Shown one piece after another: positions 16,301-24,459 of a stretch of 45,475 bases of DNA. Origin of the DNA: Halomonas shengliensis. Lineage in GTDB: Bacteria; Pseudomonadota; Gammaproteobacteria; Pseudomonadales; Halomonadaceae. A program made the position numbers and the translations under genes. The DNA lies in NCBI RefSeq assembly GCF_900104135.1, contig NZ_FNIV01000005.1, positions 1 through 45,475 of the forward strand, in the 5' to 3' direction. A model generated the notes under the pieces. That model saw nothing but the letters and a program-made list of their open reading frames with translations. It searched no databases and was not told the DNA's origin. Numbering within the stretch: position 1 is the stretch's first letter; each line of letters begins with the position of its first letter.

Positions 16301-16821
16301 ACTTCGACCGCAAGGAGATCATCATCCCCAACAAGACCTTCGTCACCGACCAGCTGATCAACTGGTCGCTCTCCGACACCATCACCCGGGTGGTGCTGAC
16401 CTACGGGGTCGCCTACGGGTCGGACCATCGCCTGGTGCATCGGCTGCTGCGCCAGGCGGCCTCCGAGAACGCCCGGGTGCTGGCCGACCCCGAGCCCCAG
16501 GTGTTCTTCATGAGCTACGGGGCCAGCACCCTGGACTTCGAGCTGCGCATCTTCGTCAACAGCCTCGGCGACCGGCTCTTCGCCACCGACGAGCTCAACT
16601 GCCGGGTCGGCGAGCTGTTCGCCGAGCACGGCATCGAGATCGCCTTCAACCAGCTCGATGTCCGGCTGCACCGCGCCAGCGACGGGCTCGAGCGGCGCGT
16701 GGAGCGCCGCGACGGCGAGTCCCTGGCGGCGCGACACCCGGCGCCCGGGGCCAAGGGCGATCCCGGTGAGATCGGCACCGGGGATGCCGATGGCGGGGAG
16801 GGGGGAGGCGAGGGGCGCTGA
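13366..16821 (+). CDS. mscK: MscK/KefA-type mechanosensitive channel
   Basis: A 1151-residue protein, close to E. coli MscK (1120). It has a signal peptide (LAGALLLCLCVTAAAQ), a huge periplasmic coiled-coil region (about 45-480, heavy in Glu/Arg/Leu) and about ten membrane helices between 500 and 900. The MscS core follows: pore helix LVAALGVGLGFGLQEIFANFVSG, beta domain (VRIGDTVTLGNLTGTVSRI) and C-terminal alpha/beta domain. It releases solutes on hypo-osmotic shock, apt for a halophile. The start is GTG at 13366 (GGGAG 7 bases upstream) or ATG at 13369. The C-terminal 25 residues are unusually rich in Gly, Asp and Glu (GAKGDPGEIGTGDADGG). Confidence 0.9.
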   Translation: MMRQPDEWAMSRWARWRGRWWERGGVRWLAGALLLCLCVTAAAQEVSLPEREAVEARLAELTPAEGEEAPSGETQETIERLEATLADLDALAELEERREALEARVDQAPQELMRLERELADEEAAPPLSATELDDLSLDELESRQQQAVVELQRLQDRLAEVNAQLLAAQTLPERAQQAIAEAMQAVEQARRDLDELDTREVPAEDPRRWRRQAARALAEARLLYHQRELSTNTRLRELDQQRRDLLARQQERQEAELALMQSVIERKRRIASEQAIADAVRDDPLLEEGHPVLERAQQINRELSQELLRANDRSNVLVREGLAVRSRLDQVRQLERSLNEQIDAIRGSTLLSRILREQRRSLPQVAPRRDLQDEIADLRLRQFDLVRQRDQLREGERLARQRLEEAGVESSDALVDSLQRLYQSRRELVDRLEQTYGSLLSAAIELQLNQQQLLETSRALRATIDEQLFWVANTRPLDLAWVRHLPANLVLEWQEGEWRQVLPTTWQRPSAGALVGLLPLLLAAALLWGRRRIQARLATLHEQIGRLRSDTQLHTPLAILLNALLAGPGPLLLVAASLALWGGGDATAHALGLAGIQLALAWGVIAWSRRLLVADGVATQHFHWPLDYAARLRRLLGWLGVALVPVLAIAILAREAEFGLSHRPVALSLLLLGLLAVSFLLARLILAHTPFFGVRLFRLVLGLAMAAVPLGLVGLVVAGFEYTALSLVGRFVMTLYLLGLWILVEAAVVRGLAVAARRLAFRRALARRRAEAREGADGGPEVVEEPPLDMEQINQQSLRLSKLILLIAFALLLYLVWADLLTVLGYLEQVAVWGAEGEGELVADALTVADIATALLIVALTLMLARNLPGLLEVSVLSRLELKQGSAYAITSLLSYTIVGTGLVASLGTLGVSWDKLQWLVAALGVGLGFGLQEIFANFVSGLIILFERPVRIGDTVTLGNLTGTVSRIRIRATTVTDFDRKEIIIPNKTFVTDQLINWSLSDTITRVVLTYGVAYGSDHRLVHRLLRQAASENARVLADPEPQVFFMSYGASTLDFELRIFVNSLGDRLFATDELNCRVGELFAEHGIEIAFNQLDVRLHRASDGLERRVERRDGESLAARHPAPGAKGDPGEIGTGDADGGEGGGEGR

Positions 16822-16836
16822 GCCGCGCCCCGCGGG

Positions 16837-17613
16837 TCAGCGCCGCACGGCGTGGAGCAGGAACTCGCGGTTGCCGTCGCCGCCGCGCAGCGGACTTTCC
16901 TGCCAGTGGCGGATGTCGAGGTCGCAGTCGGCGCAGCAGGCGCGGATCCTCGCCTCCACCTCGCGGTAGCGCTCGGGGTCGGTGACCAGGCCGCGGGCGT
17001 TGACCCCGCCGGGCCCGACTTCGAACTGCGGCTTGACCAGGCTGGCGAGTTCGCCGCCCGGCGGCAGCAGGGCGGCGAGCTGGGGCAGGATCAGCGTCTG
17101 GGAGATGAAGGAGACGTCCATCACCGCGAGCTCGGGCCCTGTGGCGCCCTGGGCCGCGAAGGCCGCCTCGAGGCGCGCCTCGTCGGCCATGGCGCGGGCG
17201 TTGAGGCCCTCCAGGCAGGTCACCCGGGGATCCGCGCGCAGCTCGGGGGCGAGCTGGTCGTGGCCCACCTCGACGCCGATCACGTGGCGGGCCCCGAAGC
17301 GCAGGGCGCAGTCGGTGAAGCCGCCGGTGGACTGCCCCACGTCGAGCACCAACCGGTCCGTCAGGTCCAGCCCCAGCGCCTCGATCAGCGCCTCGAGCTT
17401 GAGCCCCGCGCGGGAGACGTAGCGCTCCTCGGGATCCTCCTCGACCACCAGCCGGGCATCCTCCGGCAGCTTCTCCCCGGGCCGGGTGAGCACCCGCCCG
17501 CCCTCGGCCAGGCGCACCCGTCCGTGGCGGATCAGTCGCTGGGCCCGGGTACGCGAGCGGGCCAGCCCCTGGGCGAGCAGCAGTTGGTCGAGCCGCCGGC
17601 CGCCGCTAGCCAC
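16837..17613 (-). CDS. tlyA: TlyA-family rRNA 2'-O-methyltransferase
   Basis: A 258-residue protein with an S4 RNA-binding domain (about 4-60, RRLDQLLLAQGLARSRTRAQ) and an FtsJ-type SAM-dependent methyltransferase domain. The SAM loop is VLDVGQSTGGFTDCAL (the family usually has DVGASTGGFTD). The later catalytic elements are MDVSFISQTLILP and LVKPQFEVG. TlyA modifies 2'-OH groups of 16S/23S rRNA C residues (known from actinobacteria and some proteobacteria); the older name haemolysin A is misleading. The start is GTG with no clear ribosome binding site. It begins 36 bases after the unknown 682-residue gene and may be co-transcribed with it. Confidence 0.88.
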   Translation of the reverse strand: MASGGRRLDQLLLAQGLARSRTRAQRLIRHGRVRLAEGGRVLTRPGEKLPEDARLVVEEDPEERYVSRAGLKLEALIEALGLDLTDRLVLDVGQSTGGFTDCALRFGARHVIGVEVGHDQLAPELRADPRVTCLEGLNARAMADEARLEAAFAAQGATGPELAVMDVSFISQTLILPQLAALLPPGGELASLVKPQFEVGPGGVNARGLVTDPERYREVEARIRACCADCDLDIRHWQESPLRGGDGNREFLLHAVRR

Positions 17614-17649
17614 GGCGACCGGACTCGTTCAGGAGAGGGAGGGACGGGG

Positions 17650-19698
17650 TCACGGCGCGTCGGGACCCTCGTCCGCCTGCAGCTCGTTGGGGGGCACGCG
17701 GTCGGCGCCCCAGCTGCGATGGATGTAGCCGATCACCCGGTCGAGCTCCGCCTGGGTGATCTCGGCCAGCTCGCCGCGCTCCAGGGGGTCGTAGTGGAAG
17801 ATGTAGAGGCGCGAGGCGAACTGCTCGAAGGGCAGCGAGGCCTCGCCGAAGCGCTCGCCATGGTCGGCGGTGCTGACCTTGATGCCGTCGCCCCAGTTCT
17901 GGCCGCTGTCGTTGTTGGGGTTGAAGAAGTAGACCCGCATCACGTCGCTGGGGTCGAGGTTGACCCGCAGTATGGTGATGGCGTGCCAGCCGATGAAGCG
18001 CGCGGCGCTGTCGGTGACCGCGATGCCCGCCGGTTGCGGGTGGATCAGCGGCTGGTTGCCGTTGTAGTAGGGGTGGTAGCTGGCGTAGAAGTGGCGCAGG
18101 AAGGTCTCCGGCTCATGCAGCTGCCCCGTGGCCACGTCCACGTTGATGCGAAAGCCCCGCCCGGCCCACCAGCCGTGGAACTCCGGGTTGACCCAGCGAT
18201 GGGGGTCGCCGTCGCGGCCGATGCAGCGCCGCCCCATCTCGGCGTAGATGCGGTCGAGGTGGGGGACCACGATCAGCGACACCGCATCGAGATCCATGGG
18301 CAGCGTCTGGGCCACCCCGCTGAGGCTGGCCATGGAGGAGAGCGGCATGCCCTCGAAGTGCATGATGATCTCGTCGTCACGCGCCGCCCAGGCCACCATC
18401 TGCAGCAGGTAGTCCGGGTCGTTGTAGGCCCACATGGAGAGGGCCCGGGCCGACTGGCAGGTGGGGTTGTTGCCCTGGCCCACGCCCAGCGGCAGGCCCA
18501 GCATGCACAGCACGCCCTCGAGCAGGCGCGCGCGGGGCGAGACCGCCTCGCCGAAGGCCAGGTTGAGCCGCGCCTGGGACCACTCCGAGAGGGTCAGGCC
18601 CAGCTGGCGCCACATCGCCGGCGCCACCGGTGGCTGGTAGAGGATGCCGCGCTCGAGCATTAGCGCCAGGCCATAGACCGCCTGGGGCGTGGCCGGGTGC
18701 ACGCCGCCGCGGATCAGCGCGTAGACCAGCTCGCGGTAGCAGAGCAGGCAGTCGCGCCCGGTGGCGGAGAGCCCCAGCGCCTCGGCCAGCAGGTGGTCGC
18801 CGTGGTCGAGCAGGTGGCGCAGCAGCACCGGGTGGTAGGGGGACACCAGGCCGGTGTCGTGCATGGCGCGCGCGAAGCCGGTGGCCTCGCCCTGCAGGGC
18901 GGCGCTGTCCATGCTGGCCAGCCGCTCGCGGTAGACCTCGATGCCCGGGTCCTCGCGGCAGGCCCGGGTGGGGCCGAACAGCGAGCTGACCAGGCGGTCG
19001 GCACCCTGGCCGCTGGCGCCCAGGTCGATCTCGGGGTTGGCCTGGCAGAGTGCGATCTGGGTGATCATCTGCTTGACCGGCTCGACCTGGATCGGCCGCT
19101 GCTCGAGGATCCGCCAGATCTCCTCGATCAGGCTGTCGATGATATGTTCGTAGCCGATGCGCTCGGCCAGGTGACGGAACAGGTGGCGGGGGATGGTGGC
19201 GAGCCGTCCTTGGGTCTCCCGCTCGGCCTCGCTGGGCGCGCCGAACAGCAGCCACAGGTTGATCGCCATCACCTGGGTCAGGTAGTGGTGCGCTTGCTCG
19301 GCGGAGACCGCCGTATGCAGGTAGTCGCCCTTGGCCACCGCCAGCAGGCGCAGTTCGCTGAGCGCCTCGATCACCACGGTGTTGGGGTCGGGGCTCTTCA
19401 GCGCGTGGGTGGTGAGGGTGGGCAGCAGGTACTGGGGCGTCTCCCAGTCGGATCCGGCGAAGACGCCGGCCTGTTCGAGGGTCTGGGCGCGCGTCTCGAG
19501 GGCCGCCGCGCCCCCCTCCTGCAGCAGCACCCGGCGCGCGGTGTCCAGCACGCGGGGCAGCTTGCCGGGCTTGGCGAAGTCGCGTGCCGCGTCGAGCAGG
19601 CCGACCGCCTCGTCGAGCTTGTCCAGCAGGCCGCGAAGCTTGGTGTCGTCGGGCGGCGTCTCCGCGCCGCCCGGCTGGTTGTCGTCATGCGTGGTCAC
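17650..19698 (-). CDS. Uncharacterised protein with papain-like Gln-Cys-His-Asn catalytic set
   Basis: I do not recognise a named family for this 682-residue protein. The first 400 residues are mostly helical, with no signal peptide or membrane segment, so it is probably cytosolic. The C-terminal part looks like a papain-fold enzyme. Cys414 opens a helix (NNPTCQSARALSMW), and Gln408 sits exactly six residues before it, as the oxyanion Gln does in papain. His572 follows (FIGWHAITILRV), and a strand ends in Asn593/Asn595 (VYFFNPNNDSGQNWG). Such enzymes hydrolyse or transfer acyl groups at amide or ester bonds. The start is GTG at 19698 with AGGAG 5 bases upstream. It follows an ATP-grasp ligase gene by 46 bases, suggesting a make-and-break pair acting on one amide. 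Confidence 0.6.
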   Translation of the reverse strand: MTTHDDNQPGGAETPPDDTKLRGLLDKLDEAVGLLDAARDFAKPGKLPRVLDTARRVLLQEGGAAALETRAQTLEQAGVFAGSDWETPQYLLPTLTTHALKSPDPNTVVIEALSELRLLAVAKGDYLHTAVSAEQAHHYLTQVMAINLWLLFGAPSEAERETQGRLATIPRHLFRHLAERIGYEHIIDSLIEEIWRILEQRPIQVEPVKQMITQIALCQANPEIDLGASGQGADRLVSSLFGPTRACREDPGIEVYRERLASMDSAALQGEATGFARAMHDTGLVSPYHPVLLRHLLDHGDHLLAEALGLSATGRDCLLCYRELVYALIRGGVHPATPQAVYGLALMLERGILYQPPVAPAMWRQLGLTLSEWSQARLNLAFGEAVSPRARLLEGVLCMLGLPLGVGQGNNPTCQSARALSMWAYNDPDYLLQMVAWAARDDEIIMHFEGMPLSSMASLSGVAQTLPMDLDAVSLIVVPHLDRIYAEMGRRCIGRDGDPHRWVNPEFHGWWAGRGFRINVDVATGQLHEPETFLRHFYASYHPYYNGNQPLIHPQPAGIAVTDSAARFIGWHAITILRVNLDPSDVMRVYFFNPNNDSGQNWGDGIKVSTADHGERFGEASLPFEQFASRLYIFHYDPLERGELAEITQAELDRVIGYIHRSWGADRVPPNELQADEGPDAP

Positions 19699-19744
19699 GC
19701 CGACTCCTTGTCGTCAGGCTGTCATGGTCCCCATGACGCCTGGA

Positions 19745-20968
19745 TCAGACATAGAAATCAAGCTCTTCCATATGCTTGAGGAGTTCCTTCATGCGCGCCG
19801 CCTCGTCGCCCTTGAAGTAGACGAGGCCCCAGTGGGTACCGAAGGCCGTGCGCTTGGTGACGGTCTCCTCCATGGGCGCGGTGAGCTCGTGGGACTCGAA
19901 GTAGGGATCGTCCTCGACCTCCTCCGGGATCTCGAGCTTGCTGACCACACGGCGGCGCGGATAGACCCCGAAGCAGCCGGCATAGCCGTCGGCGTCGACG
20001 ACCTCCTTGGGGAAGAACTCGGCGACCTCCTCGGCCGTGCTCTTGGGGTCGAACACCAGCATGCTGGCCTGGTAGGCGTTGAAGCCGTAGACCCGCTCGA
20101 GCAGCTCGAACACCTTGAAGCCCGGCGGACGGTAGGCCACCTCGCCGAAGTACATCTCGCCGTCGTTGGTGACGAAGTACTCGGGGTGGATCAGGCCGAA
20201 CTCGATGTCGAACGCCTTGATCAGCTTCTCGATCTGGGCGGTGATCTGGGGACGGTACTTCTCCAGCTCCGGCGAGGCCGGCACGAACACCGAGTAGCCC
20301 AGGGTCACGTACTCGGAGATGTTGAGGAAGACGATCTTGCCCTTGTGGATCCACGCCTCCACGGCGAACTCCCAGCCGTCCAGGTGCGACTCCATCAGCA
20401 CCGGGAACTCCTCCTCGGGGATGGTATCGACTTCGTCCGGGGTACGGATCACCCGGTGGCCCAGGCAGCCGGCCTTGTCGAAGGCCTTGAGGTGGATGGG
20501 ATCGTTGGGGTCGCCGTCGAGCTTGAGCAGGGTCTGGTTGACCCGCTTGAGGAAGCGGATGACGTCCTCCTTGTCGTGGGCCTCCTCGAAGATGCCCACG
20601 CGGATGCCGCCCAGCTGGGCGCGACGCTTCATCAGCGCCTTGTCGCGCAGCAGCAGCGACTGGCCGTAGAGGCGAGGGCTATCGAGCAGCACCGAGTTGA
20701 TGGCGCCGGCCCACTCCACGGTCTCCTCGAACAGCGGGATCGCCACGTTCACCCCCATCTCCTTGAGGGTCTCGGCGATCTCCATGGAGCGGTCGTTGAG
20801 GCGCTCGAAGTTCCACGGCACGTAAGGGATGTCGTGCTTCTCGCAGTACTCCTCGGCCCAGTCCGGCGCCACCACGACGTAGCGTCGGTCGAAGTTCTCG
20901 GCGGCTTCGACGGCGTTCAGGCTCCAGCCCAGCAGAGCGATGTAGCCCTTGTTCGGATCCTTCTTCAT
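19745..20968 (-). CDS. ATP-grasp-domain ligase of unknown substrate
   Basis: 407 residues. Residues 9-60 form the N-terminal pre-ATP-grasp Rossmann-like domain (YIALLGWSLNAVEAAE). An ATP-binding central part follows (LKAFDKAGCLGHRVI; LMESHLDGWEFAVEAW with Glu200 and Glu204), then the metal-binding end at about 258-283 (FGLIHPEYFVTNDG, FGEVAYRPPG). The usual E-I-N-x-R is here E-V-A-Y-R-PPG, so the metal-binding Asn is Ala278. ATP-grasp enzymes make an acyl-phosphate and pass it to an amine or other nucleophile. The C-terminal 110 residues are less typical. AGGAGG lies 6 bases before the ATG. It is the first gene of an operon with the papain-like gene downstream and is divergent from 4.5S RNA. 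Confidence 0.75.
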   Translation of the reverse strand: MKKDPNKGYIALLGWSLNAVEAAENFDRRYVVVAPDWAEEYCEKHDIPYVPWNFERLNDRSMEIAETLKEMGVNVAIPLFEETVEWAGAINSVLLDSPRLYGQSLLLRDKALMKRRAQLGGIRVGIFEEAHDKEDVIRFLKRVNQTLLKLDGDPNDPIHLKAFDKAGCLGHRVIRTPDEVDTIPEEEFPVLMESHLDGWEFAVEAWIHKGKIVFLNISEYVTLGYSVFVPASPELEKYRPQITAQIEKLIKAFDIEFGLIHPEYFVTNDGEMYFGEVAYRPPGFKVFELLERVYGFNAYQASMLVFDPKSTAEEVAEFFPKEVVDADGYAGCFGVYPRRRVVSKLEIPEEVEDDPYFESHELTAPMEETVTKRTAFGTHWGLVYFKGDEAARMKELLKHMEELDFYV

Positions 20969-21105
20969 GGGGCGCCTCCTGTGTTCGGCGATGAGTAAGC
21001 CTCCCTGACGCGATATCGTGCAGAGATGAATGACGTAAGGAAGGGTACCCTCATCCTACATCACCCAGCGTTGGCCGACATCCTGCCCTGTGCCGCCCCA
21101 CGCCC

Positions 21106-21134
21106 TTGCCCGCCCCGGACGGCGCTGTTATAGT
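21106..21134 (+). promoter_or_regulatory. Promoter of the 4.5S RNA gene
   Basis: TTGCCC (21106-21111) and TATAGT (21129-21134) are separated by exactly 17 bases. The -10 is preceded by T and followed by GCGC, like stable-RNA discriminators. It is about 80 bases before the mature RNA, implying a short 5' leader that is removed. Confidence 0.7.
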
Positions 21135-21216
21135 GCGCACGCACTCGGCAAGGCGTTGATCGCAAACGCCAACCACGCCGGGTCGACATCCCCGGGATGT
21201 CGCGCTGTGGTGGCCC

Positions 21217-21320
<104 letters not shown>

Positions 21321-21347
21321 CATTTGGGGCCCCGCGCCGAGTCCTCG

Positions 21348-22139
21348 CTATGCCGAGGTGCTGGACTGGCTCCCCAGGTGCTTGCGCAGGAAGTGACGGG
21401 TACGCTCCTGCTCCGGGTTCGAGAACAGCCGCTCGGGGGTATCGGCCTCCACCACCACGCCGCCGTCCATGAACATCGCCCAGTCGGAGACGTCCCGCGC
21501 GAAGGCCATCTCGTGGGTGACGATCAGCATGGTCATGTGCTCCTCGGCCAGCCCCTTCATCACCTGGTTGACCTCCTCCACCAGCTCCGGGTCCAGCGCC
21601 GAGGTGGCCTCGTCGAAGAGCATCACCTTGGGGCGCATGGCCAGCGCTCGGGCGATCGCCACCCGCTGCTTCTGCCCGCCGGAGAGCGAGCTCGGGTAGG
21701 CCTCGGCCTTGTCCGCCAGCCCCACCCGCTCGAGCAGTTCCATGCCCAGCGCCCGGGCGTCCTTGGTCTCCATGCCCTTGAGCTTGCGCGGGGCCAGGGT
21801 CACGTTGTCCAGCGTCGACATGTGCGGGAAGAGATTGAAGTGCTGGAACACCATGCCCATGTTCTGGCGGATATGGTTGATATGCCGCTCGAAGGCCAGC
21901 CCCTTGAGGTCCGGGCGGTTGACCTGCACGCCATCCAGCAGGATCTGCCCCTCGTCGATCACCTCCAGGTTGTTGATGGAGCGCAGCAGGGTGCTCTTGC
22001 CCGACCCCGAGGGGCCGATGATTGAGATGATCCTGCCGCGATCCACGCGCAGGTCGATGCCCTTGAGCACCTCCAGGTCACCGAAGCGCTTCTTGACCCC
22101 CCTGAGCTCGACCATCGGCGTGTCTGTCGTCTGTGTCAT
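21348..22139 (-). CDS. Polar amino-acid ABC transporter, ATP-binding protein (GlnQ/HisP type)
   Basis: A 263-residue ATPase: Walker [11 protein letters not shown]-loop [17 protein letters not shown], signature [15 protein letters not shown], Walker [15 protein letters not shown] and H-loop VTHEM. The [13 protein letters not shown] segment is diagnostic for the polar amino-acid uptake (PAAT) family. It is the last gene of a four-gene importer and is translated in the same direction as the upstream aminotransferase/CoA-transferase/thiolase operon, which suggests that it brings in that pathway's substrate. No riboswitch or own promoter is seen. Confidence 0.93.
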   Translation of the reverse strand: MTQTTDTPMVELRGVKKRFGDLEVLKGIDLRVDRGRIISIIGPSGSGKSTLLRSINNLEVIDEGQILLDGVQVNRPDLKGLAFERHINHIRQNMGMVFQHFNLFPHMSTLDNVTLAPRKLKGMETKDARALGMELLERVGLADKAEAYPSSLSGGQKQRVAIARALAMRPKVMLFDEATSALDPELVEEVNQVMKGLAEEHMTMLIVTHEMAFARDVSDWAMFMDGGVVVEADTPERLFSNPEQERTRHFLRKHLGSQSSTSA

Positions 22140-22161
22140 GCGGAAACCTCGTGGGTAGGGG

Positions 22162-22815
22162 TTAGCGACGGTAGGCGGCGCGGCGCTCGATCCACGACTG
22201 GCCGGCCTCCATCATCAGGTTGATCAGGTAGTAGATCACCGCGATGGTGATGTAGAACTCGAAGGGCCGGAAGGTGATGCTGATGGCGTACTGGGAGACG
22301 TACACCAGCTCGCCGATGCCGATGGCGGAGAGCACCGAGATGTCCTTCACCATGATGATCATGTTGTTGCTGAGCTGCGGCAGGGCCCGGTAGAAGGCCT
22401 GGGGGAGGATGACGTAGCGCAGCGTCCTCAGGTGGCCGAAGCCCAGCGAGCGCGACGCTTCGTACTGGCCGTGCGAGACCGAGCGGATGGTGGCCATGAA
22501 GATGTCGGCGTTGTAGGCCATGTAGTGGAAGCCGAGCCCCAGGATGCCCACCACGATGGCCGGGATCAGGATCAGCTCGCCGAGGCCGAAGTAGAGGAAG
22601 TAGAGCTGCAGCAGCAGCGGGGTGGTCATGAACAGCCAGATGAAGAAGCGCAGCGGCCAGTTCACCGCCTTGCGGGTGTAGAGCGAGATCACCGCCACCA
22701 GCTGGCCGCCGAGGATCGACAGCAACGCGACCGCCAGGCCGATCAGCAGGGTGACGCCCACCCCCTTGAGCAGGGTGGGGAAGTAGTCGATGACGGGAGT
22801 GAAGTCGAATTCCAT
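22162..22815 (-). CDS. Polar amino-acid ABC transporter, permease (second)
   Basis: A 217-residue HisM/GlnP-type inner-membrane permease with about five helices. The EAA motif before the penultimate helix is present ([32 protein letters not shown]), which docks on the ATPase. It pairs with the permease coded just upstream (22 bases away) to form the channel heterodimer. [22 protein letters not shown] at the N-terminus is typical of the family. Confidence 0.92.
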   Translation of the reverse strand: MEFDFTPVIDYFPTLLKGVGVTLLIGLAVALLSILGGQLVAVISLYTRKAVNWPLRFFIWLFMTTPLLLQLYFLYFGLGELILIPAIVVGILGLGFHYMAYNADIFMATIRSVSHGQYEASRSLGFGHLRTLRYVILPQAFYRALPQLSNNMIIMVKDISVLSAIGIGELVYVSQYAISITFRPFEFYITIAVIYYLINLMMEAGQSWIERRAAYRR

Positions 22816-22837
22816 GAGCGTGTCCTGAGGTAGCGCC

Positions 22838-23494
22838 TTACCGGAAGGTGTAGCGGGTGGCCCGGCGATAGAGGAACTCGACCATGCCCATGACGGCGTA
22901 GATGATCACGATGTACATCAGCGCACTGAGGGTGAAGACCTCGAGGGGCTTGTAGGTGGAGCCGATCAGGCGCTGCGCCTGGTAGGTGAGTTCGACCACC
23001 GAGATGATCGAGACCAGCGAGGAGTTCTTGACCAGGATGATGGCGAGTACCCCGATGGAGCGGATCATCAGGCCGGCCGCCTGGGGCAGGATGATGTAGC
23101 GCAGCGTGGCCAGGCGCCCGAAGCCCAGGGAGCGCGAGGCCTCGTTCTGGCCGCTCTCCACCGATTCAATGGCGCCGCGCATGGCCTCGCTCATGTAGGC
23201 GCCGATGTTGAAGGCACCCACCACCACCCCGCAGGTGAAGGGATCCAGGCGCAGGCCGAGCGCCGGGCCGCCGTAGAACACCAGCAGCAGCTGCACGAAG
23301 TAGGGGGTACCGCGCACCACGCTGATATAGGCGCGGGCCAGCCAGCGCGGCGGCGGCAGGCGGGCGGTCCGCATGACCACCAGCGCCGCGGCGATGAAGA
23401 AGCCGAAGAACAGGGCGCGGGCGGAAATGTCGACGGTGACCCACGCCGCCTTCACCAGCAGCGGCGTGATGTCGATCATCAGGTTGAAGTCCAT
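22838..23494 (-). CDS. Polar amino-acid ABC transporter, permease (first)
   Basis: A 218-residue HisQ/GlnP-type permease with five predicted helices and the EAA loop [32 protein letters not shown]. The sequence VRGTPYFVQLLLVFYGGPAL is a family signature. It is separated from the binding-protein gene upstream by about 80 bases that contain a strong hairpin, so it is probably expressed at a lower level than the binding protein. Confidence 0.92.
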   Translation of the reverse strand: MDFNLMIDITPLLVKAAWVTVDISARALFFGFFIAAALVVMRTARLPPPRWLARAYISVVRGTPYFVQLLLVFYGGPALGLRLDPFTCGVVVGAFNIGAYMSEAMRGAIESVESGQNEASRSLGFGRLATLRYIILPQAAGLMIRSIGVLAIILVKNSSLVSIISVVELTYQAQRLIGSTYKPLEVFTLSALMYIVIIYAVMGMVEFLYRRATRYTFR

Positions 23495-23542
23495 GGTCCT
23501 GTGACCCTGCGTTGGGAGTATCGTGGCGGGTCGAGGCGGAGA

Positions 23543-23569
23543 GGCCCCGGCCGGACGGCGGCCGGGGCC
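23543..23569 (-). terminator. Attenuating hairpin between binding protein and permease genes
   Basis: A perfect 11-bp GC stem (GGCCCCGGCCG at 23543-23553 with its complement at 23559-23569) and a five-base loop. There is no U tract. It lies 7 bases after the stop codon of the binding-protein gene. Hairpins here typically stabilise the upstream mRNA or partly end transcription, giving an excess of binding protein over membrane parts. Confidence 0.7.
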
Positions 23570-23575
23570 CGAGCC

Positions 23576-24379
23576 TCAGTTGAAGTCGACGCCTGGGCCG
23601 ATCCAGGTGTCGACGATCTCCTGGTAGGTGCCGTCGGCGCGGATCTCGGCCAGTGCCTCGTTGAGCGCGGCCTTGAGCTGCGGTGAGCCCTTCTGGACCG
23701 CGATGGCGGCCGGGAAGCGCGGCAGCTCGCCGACGTCGACCTGCTTGATCGGCAGGTCGTCCTCGGTGAGCGCCACGTAGACCGGGATGTCGTCTGCCAC
23801 CATCACGTCGATGCGCCCGGTGGTGAGGGCGTTGAGCATGTCCGGCAGCCCCTGGAAGGTCTGGTTGCGCCAGCGCCCCTCGGCCTTCTCGGTGGCCCAC
23901 TGGTTGCCGGTCTCGCCGAGCGTCGAGCCGACCCGCTTGCCCTCGAAGTCGGCGATGCTGGCGACATCGTCGGTCTCCTCCCGCACCCAGATGGAGAGGC
24001 CGGAGCTGTAGTAGGGGTCGGTGAAGTCGACCGCCTTCTGGCGCTCCTCGGTGGCGCTCATGCTGCAGATGCAGGCGTCGAAGCGACCACCGGCCAGGGC
24101 GGCGACGATGCCGTTCCAGGGCGAGGTCTGGATGTTGACCGCGACACCCATCTTCTCGGCCAGGGCCTCGGCGATGTCGACGTCGAAGCCGACCAGCTCA
24201 CCGTCGGTGTTGACGAAGCTGAAGGGCGGGTAGGCGCCGGAGTTGGCGACCTGGAACACATCCTCCTGGATGGCCGGGAGGTCCCGCGCCTGGGCGGGTA
24301 GGGTGGCGAGAGTGACGGCGCCCAGCAGGGCCAGGGTGCCGATGAGGGGGCGAACAAGGCGGTTGTTGTGCATTGTCAT
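23576..24379 (-). CDS. Polar amino-acid ABC transporter, periplasmic substrate-binding protein
   Basis: A 267-residue SBP_bac_3 protein. Residues 1-31 are a signal peptide (LIGTLALLGAVTLATLPAQA). The body shows the family pattern: SGAYPPFSFVNTDGELVGFDVDIAEALAEKMG, NIQTSPWNGIVAALAGGRFD, VDFTDPYY and a closing YQEIVDTWIG. Notable are Cys in FDACICSMSAT, where most relatives have FDAIIAGMSIT, and an acidic residue set that would suit a basic amino acid. The ligand cannot be read directly. The link to the N-acyl beta-amino-acid operon upstream is by position only. Confidence 0.9.
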   Translation of the reverse strand: MTMHNNRLVRPLIGTLALLGAVTLATLPAQARDLPAIQEDVFQVANSGAYPPFSFVNTDGELVGFDVDIAEALAEKMGVAVNIQTSPWNGIVAALAGGRFDACICSMSATEERQKAVDFTDPYYSSGLSIWVREETDDVASIADFEGKRVGSTLGETGNQWATEKAEGRWRNQTFQGLPDMLNALTTGRIDVMVADDIPVYVALTEDDLPIKQVDVGELPRFPAAIAVQKGSPQLKAALNEALAEIRADGTYQEIVDTWIGPGVDFN

Positions 24380-24439
24380 GTTCGATACCTGTTTGTTGTC
24401 ATGGGTGGGTGTCGGCTCGGGTGAGCCTCTTCGGGGGCA

Positions 24440-24459
24440 CGGGACGCCGGGGCGTCCCG
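24440..24459 (-). terminator. Hairpin after the thiolase gene
   Basis: CGGGACGCC-gg-GGCGTCCCG, a 9-bp perfect stem in the 165 bases between the thiolase stop codon and the ABC binding-protein gene on the same strand. No U tract is visible. It may be a leaky terminator or an mRNA-stabilising element rather than the end of the operon. Confidence 0.5.

Noticed and set aside
16837..17613. Haemolysin
   Set aside because: The S4 plus FtsJ domain order identifies a TlyA-type rRNA methyltransferase; the haemolysin name is historical.
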